A stretch of DNA of 64,000 nt from an uncultured Flavobacteriaceae bacterium. Lineage in GTDB: Bacteria > Bacteroidota > Bacteroidia > Flavobacteriales > Flavobacteriaceae. A program made the translations under genes and the position numbers. The notes beneath the pieces were generated by a model that was not told where the DNA came from, did not search any database, and worked only from the letters and a program-made list of their open reading frames with translations. The stretch is taken from contig CALSTV010000001.1 in assembly GCA_943789365.1 (NCBI GenBank), forward strand, positions 1,736,001-1,800,000. The letters run 5' to 3'. Of this stretch, positions 61,687-64,000 are shown piece by piece (the stretch's first letter is position 1; each line of letters opens with the position of its first letter).

Positions 61687-61887
61687 ATGTTTGTTTTTTC
61701 GTTTGAGAAATTAGAGGTCTGGAAAGAAGCTATTGAGTTATCTAAAGATATGTATAAGACAACAGAAACCTTTCCAAATGAGGGGAAATTTGGGTTGACA
61801 AGTCAGATTCGAAGAGCTACCAATTCAATAGCAGCAAATATTGCAGAAGGAACGTCTAGACGTACAGCGAAAGATCATAAGAAATAA
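61687..61887 (+). pseudogene. truncated four-helix-bundle (23S rRNA intervening-sequence-type) protein
   Basis: The 66 residues (EKLEVWKEAIELSKDMYK, FPNEGKFGLTSQIRRATNSIAANIAEGTSR) match the first half of the four-helix-bundle/IVP family, normally about 115-125 residues. The frame stops after TAKDHKK, where the family goes on with the third and fourth helices, and the right inverted repeat starts 8 bp later. It is therefore probably a remnant. These proteins occur in rRNA intervening sequences and as scattered chromosomal copies; their function is not known. Confidence 0.72.
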
Positions 61888-61895
61888 TTCAACAT

Positions 61896-61914
61896 TTTAA
61901 CAATCCAACAGTTA
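61896..61914. repeat. right inverted repeat flanking the four-helix-bundle remnant
   Basis: TTTAACAATCCAACAGTTA pairs with the left repeat at 61647-61665 (17 of 19). It is followed by a further GTTAAGCAGTTAAAC word before the DUF58 gene. Confidence 0.6.
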
Positions 61915-61945
61915 AGCAGTTAAACAATATACACAACTAAAACAC

Positions 61946-62818
61946 TTGGAAACTAAAGAAATACTAAAAAAAGTTCGCAAAATAGAGATTAAGACTCGGC
62001 GACTTTCGGATCATATATTTTCTGGAGAATATCACAGTTCTTTTAAGGGAAGAGGTATGACCTTTAGTGAGGTTCGCGAGTATCAGTTTGGAGATGATAT
62101 ACGAAACATCGATTGGAATGTTACCGCGCGCTACAACCAACCCTTTATTAAAGTTTTTGAAGAAGAAAGAGAGCTAACCATGATGTTGGTGGTTGATATT
62201 AGTGGTTCTGAGCTCTTTGGAACAAGTGCACAGTACAAAAAGGACACGATTACAGAAATTGCGGCGACGCTTGCATTTTCTGCCATACAAAATAACGACA
62301 AAGTAGGTCTGATTCTTTTTTCAGACAATGTGGAGCTTTTTATTCCACCAAAAAAAGGAAAAAGTCATGTGTTGCGTATCATTCGTGAATTGATCGAATT
62401 TCAACCCAAAAGTAAACAGACAAATATCGATGAAGCCTTGAAGTATTTATCGAATGTAATGACTAAGAAAGCAATTGTATTTGTGCTGTCCGATTTTATG
62501 GACAAGTCTTACGAGCAAACCTTAAAAATTGTTGGAAAAAAACACGATGTAACTGGAATACGCGTCTATGACAAACACGACCAAGAGATGCCCAATCTCG
62601 GTTTGGTGTCGATGCTAGATGCTGAATCAGGAAAAACAACTGTAGTCAACACGGGGTCTAAAGGTGTAAGAAATGCCTACCATGCAAATTATTTAGAATG
62701 GAAACACTTTTACGAATCAACTTTTAGTAAAAGCGGGGCAGGGGTTATTCATACGCGAGTGGACGAAAGCTACGTAAAAAAACTATTGGGCTATTTTAAA
62801 CAAAAAGGAGGAAAGTAA
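61946..62818 (+). CDS. DUF58 domain protein
   Basis: Translation appears to begin with TTG at 61946, giving METKEILKKVRKIEIKTRRL, the standard family N-terminus; no ATG is nearby. The 290-residue protein has the DUF58 core (FSGEYHSSFKGRGMTFSEVREYQFGDDIRNIDWNVTARYNQPFIKVFEEERE) and a VWA-like fold with MIDAS DISGS at about residue 95. It is the partner of MoxR in the Bat-type envelope system. Its stop overlaps a possible ATG of the next gene at 62818. Confidence 0.92.
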   Translation: METKEILKKVRKIEIKTRRLSDHIFSGEYHSSFKGRGMTFSEVREYQFGDDIRNIDWNVTARYNQPFIKVFEEERELTMMLVVDISGSELFGTSAQYKKDTITEIAATLAFSAIQNNDKVGLILFSDNVELFIPPKKGKSHVLRIIRELIEFQPKSKQTNIDEALKYLSNVMTKKAIVFVLSDFMDKSYEQTLKIVGKKHDVTGIRVYDKHDQEMPNLGLVSMLDAESGKTTVVNTGSKGVRNAYHANYLEWKHFYESTFSKSGAGVIHTRVDESYVKKLLGYFKQKGGK

Positions 62819-62865
62819 TGACAAAATCCCCTCATAACGTATATAAAATAACACTAAGCAAACAT

Positions 62866-64000
62866 ATGAAGCGAAGAATATTAACACTATTCCTTTTTGC
62901 GGCTTTTGCAGGATTTACTCAAGAAGAATTGGCGGTAAAAGCCAGTATAGACACAACGCAGATTCGTATTGGAGAGCAATTTGAATACAGTATTCAGGTG
63001 GCTGCAAAAGAAGATGTGGTGTTTCCAAAACTGGATAGTTTAGGTTTGTTAGAAGTCGTTTCTTCGGAAGCTATAGACACACTCAGAGAAGGCTTGTTAA
63101 AAAAATATAAATTGACAGGTTTTGACAGCGGTAGTTTTGTCATTCCCAAACAACGTGTATTGGTACTGGATAAAACCTATAACACGGAGGCGCTATTGGT
63201 ACAAGTAGCGACCGTAGCTGTAGACACCCTAAAGCAAAAACCATTTCCAATAAAACCAATTTTTGAAGAACCATTCGTTTTTGATGATTTGGCACCTTAT
63301 TTTGTTTGGGCGTATCTACTCATTGGAATTATTTTATTGATTGTTTTTGTGTATTTGTTTTTAAAGAAACAACAAAGAGCAACGGAAGCTGCAACTGAAA
63401 TTAAAATCCCGCCATTTCAGGAAACAATTGAGAAATTTGATAGTCTAGACGCAAAAGAACTATGGCAGAAAAACCAGGTAAAAGAATTTTATGTAGAACT
63501 TACTGAAATTGTAAGAACCTATATTGGTCGAGAAGTACATGTACACACACTTGAAGCAACGACAGATGAGTTACTGGCATTAATTCAAGAGGCTAACAAC
63601 ACAAAATCAATAGGCATCTCTAAAGAAGCCATTCAAACGCTTGAAAACTTCTTAAAACACGCAGATTTTGTGAAATTTGCAAAATTAAGACCTGAAGCCT
63701 CAGAGATACAACAAGACAGAACCGTTGCTGAGTCCTTTGTAAAAGAGTTGCAGCCTACCTTACAGGCCTACAACGAGAAAATTACCTTGGCAGAAGAAGC
63801 CTTAGAAAAAGAGCGTCTAGCAGCAATAAAAAAGCAACCTAAAAAACTGAGCAAACGCAGTTTGGTATATTTGAGTATCATTGCGTTTTTAATTCTCTTT
63901 GTAGCCATTATTACTTATAGAATTGTTCAAAACTCAAATGGAGGTAGTCGTGACTATGGATCGACCTCCGAAGTGGTGGTAAATGATGATTGGACTACAC
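62866..64000 (+). CDS. BatD-like membrane protein, partial
   Basis: The frame is open to the window edge. I prefer ATG 62866 (MKRRILTLFLFAAFAGFTQEE, a good signal peptide); an in-frame ATG at 62818 would overlap the DUF58 stop by one base. About 110 residues of an immunoglobulin-like BatD-type region (ASIDTTQIRIGEQFEYSIQV) are followed by a membrane helix (about 145-165, FVWAYLLIGIILLIVFVYLF), then a cytoplasmic helical domain and a second helix near 345-365. Only 378 codons are seen. It is the third gene of the moxR operon and probably supports the VWA partners. Confidence 0.82.
   Translation, partial: MKRRILTLFLFAAFAGFTQEELAVKASIDTTQIRIGEQFEYSIQVAAKEDVVFPKLDSLGLLEVVSSEAIDTLREGLLKKYKLTGFDSGSFVIPKQRVLVLDKTYNTEALLVQVATVAVDTLKQKPFPIKPIFEEPFVFDDLAPYFVWAYLLIGIILLIVFVYLFLKKQQRATEAATEIKIPPFQETIEKFDSLDAKELWQKNQVKEFYVELTEIVRTYIGREVHVHTLEATTDELLALIQEANNTKSIGISKEAIQTLENFLKHADFVKFAKLRPEASEIQQDRTVAESFVKELQPTLQAYNEKITLAEEALEKERLAAIKKQPKKLSKRSLVYLSIIAFLILFVAIITYRIVQNSNGGSRDYGSTSEVVVNDDWTT

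Overview
The window looks like chromosomal DNA from a marine, polysaccharide-degrading member of the Bacteroidota, most likely Flavobacteriaceae. The base composition is AT-rich. Ribosome-binding sites are weak and several promoters fit the Bacteroidota -7 box TAnnTTTG. There are TonB-dependent receptors with carboxypeptidase-like N-terminal domains, a hybrid two-component regulator, type IX secretion C-terminal sorting domains and three sulfatases.

Layout. Positions 1-1,930 hold the start of a secreted protein and an AAA/DUF4143 ATPase lying between repeat cassettes. Positions 1,943-6,005 hold a VWA-domain protein divergent from an ECF sigma factor, a membrane protein with anti-sigma-like and TonB-C-like parts, and a DoxX-like protein. 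Positions 6,149-13,381 are mostly housekeeping: methyltransferases, a HAD hydrolase, mnmG, ybeY and gltX. Positions 13,480-15,330 hold an SPFH protein and a GIY-YIG gene set between two REP-like repeats. Positions 15,343-26,832 hold a TonB receptor with an AraC-type regulator that carries a frameshift, then tatA, rnr, a strong candidate replication origin (about 22,345-23,085), rpiB, an ORF6N gene and a DUF1800/DUF1501 pair.

Positions 27,159-49,899 form a polysaccharide utilisation locus: three S1 sulfatases, three right-handed beta-helix proteins, a GH29 alpha-L-fucosidase, a hybrid two-component regulator, a TonB receptor without a SusD partner, and a small type IX-secreted protein. The expected substrate is a sulfated, fucose-containing polysaccharide. 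The regulator would sense a breakdown product, the receptor would import oligosaccharides, and sulfatases, beta-helix enzymes and fucosidase would strip the glycan at the surface and in the periplasm.

Positions 50,311-64,000 hold a second AAA/DUF4143 ATPase with an operator-like array, an SRAP protein, an octahaem cytochrome/TPR lipoprotein, a YhcG-type nuclease, an FGE-like protein that lacks the catalytic cysteines, HupE, a dCMP deaminase, an S41 protease, an LpxH-like phosphatase and a moxR-DUF58-BatD-type operon interrupted by a truncated four-helix-bundle gene.

Most notable: a cluster of DnaA-box-like sites at 22.5-23.0 kb together with two parS-type palindromes flanking mnmG points to the chromosome origin. 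Both AAA/DUF4143 genes carry about three tandem repeats with a 32-33 bp period over their promoters. The GIY-YIG gene sits between 143-bp repeats containing hairpins, like a REP/RAYT unit. SusC-type signature peptides occur in two proteins that are not receptors. Two genes carry single-base frameshifts in homopolymer runs.
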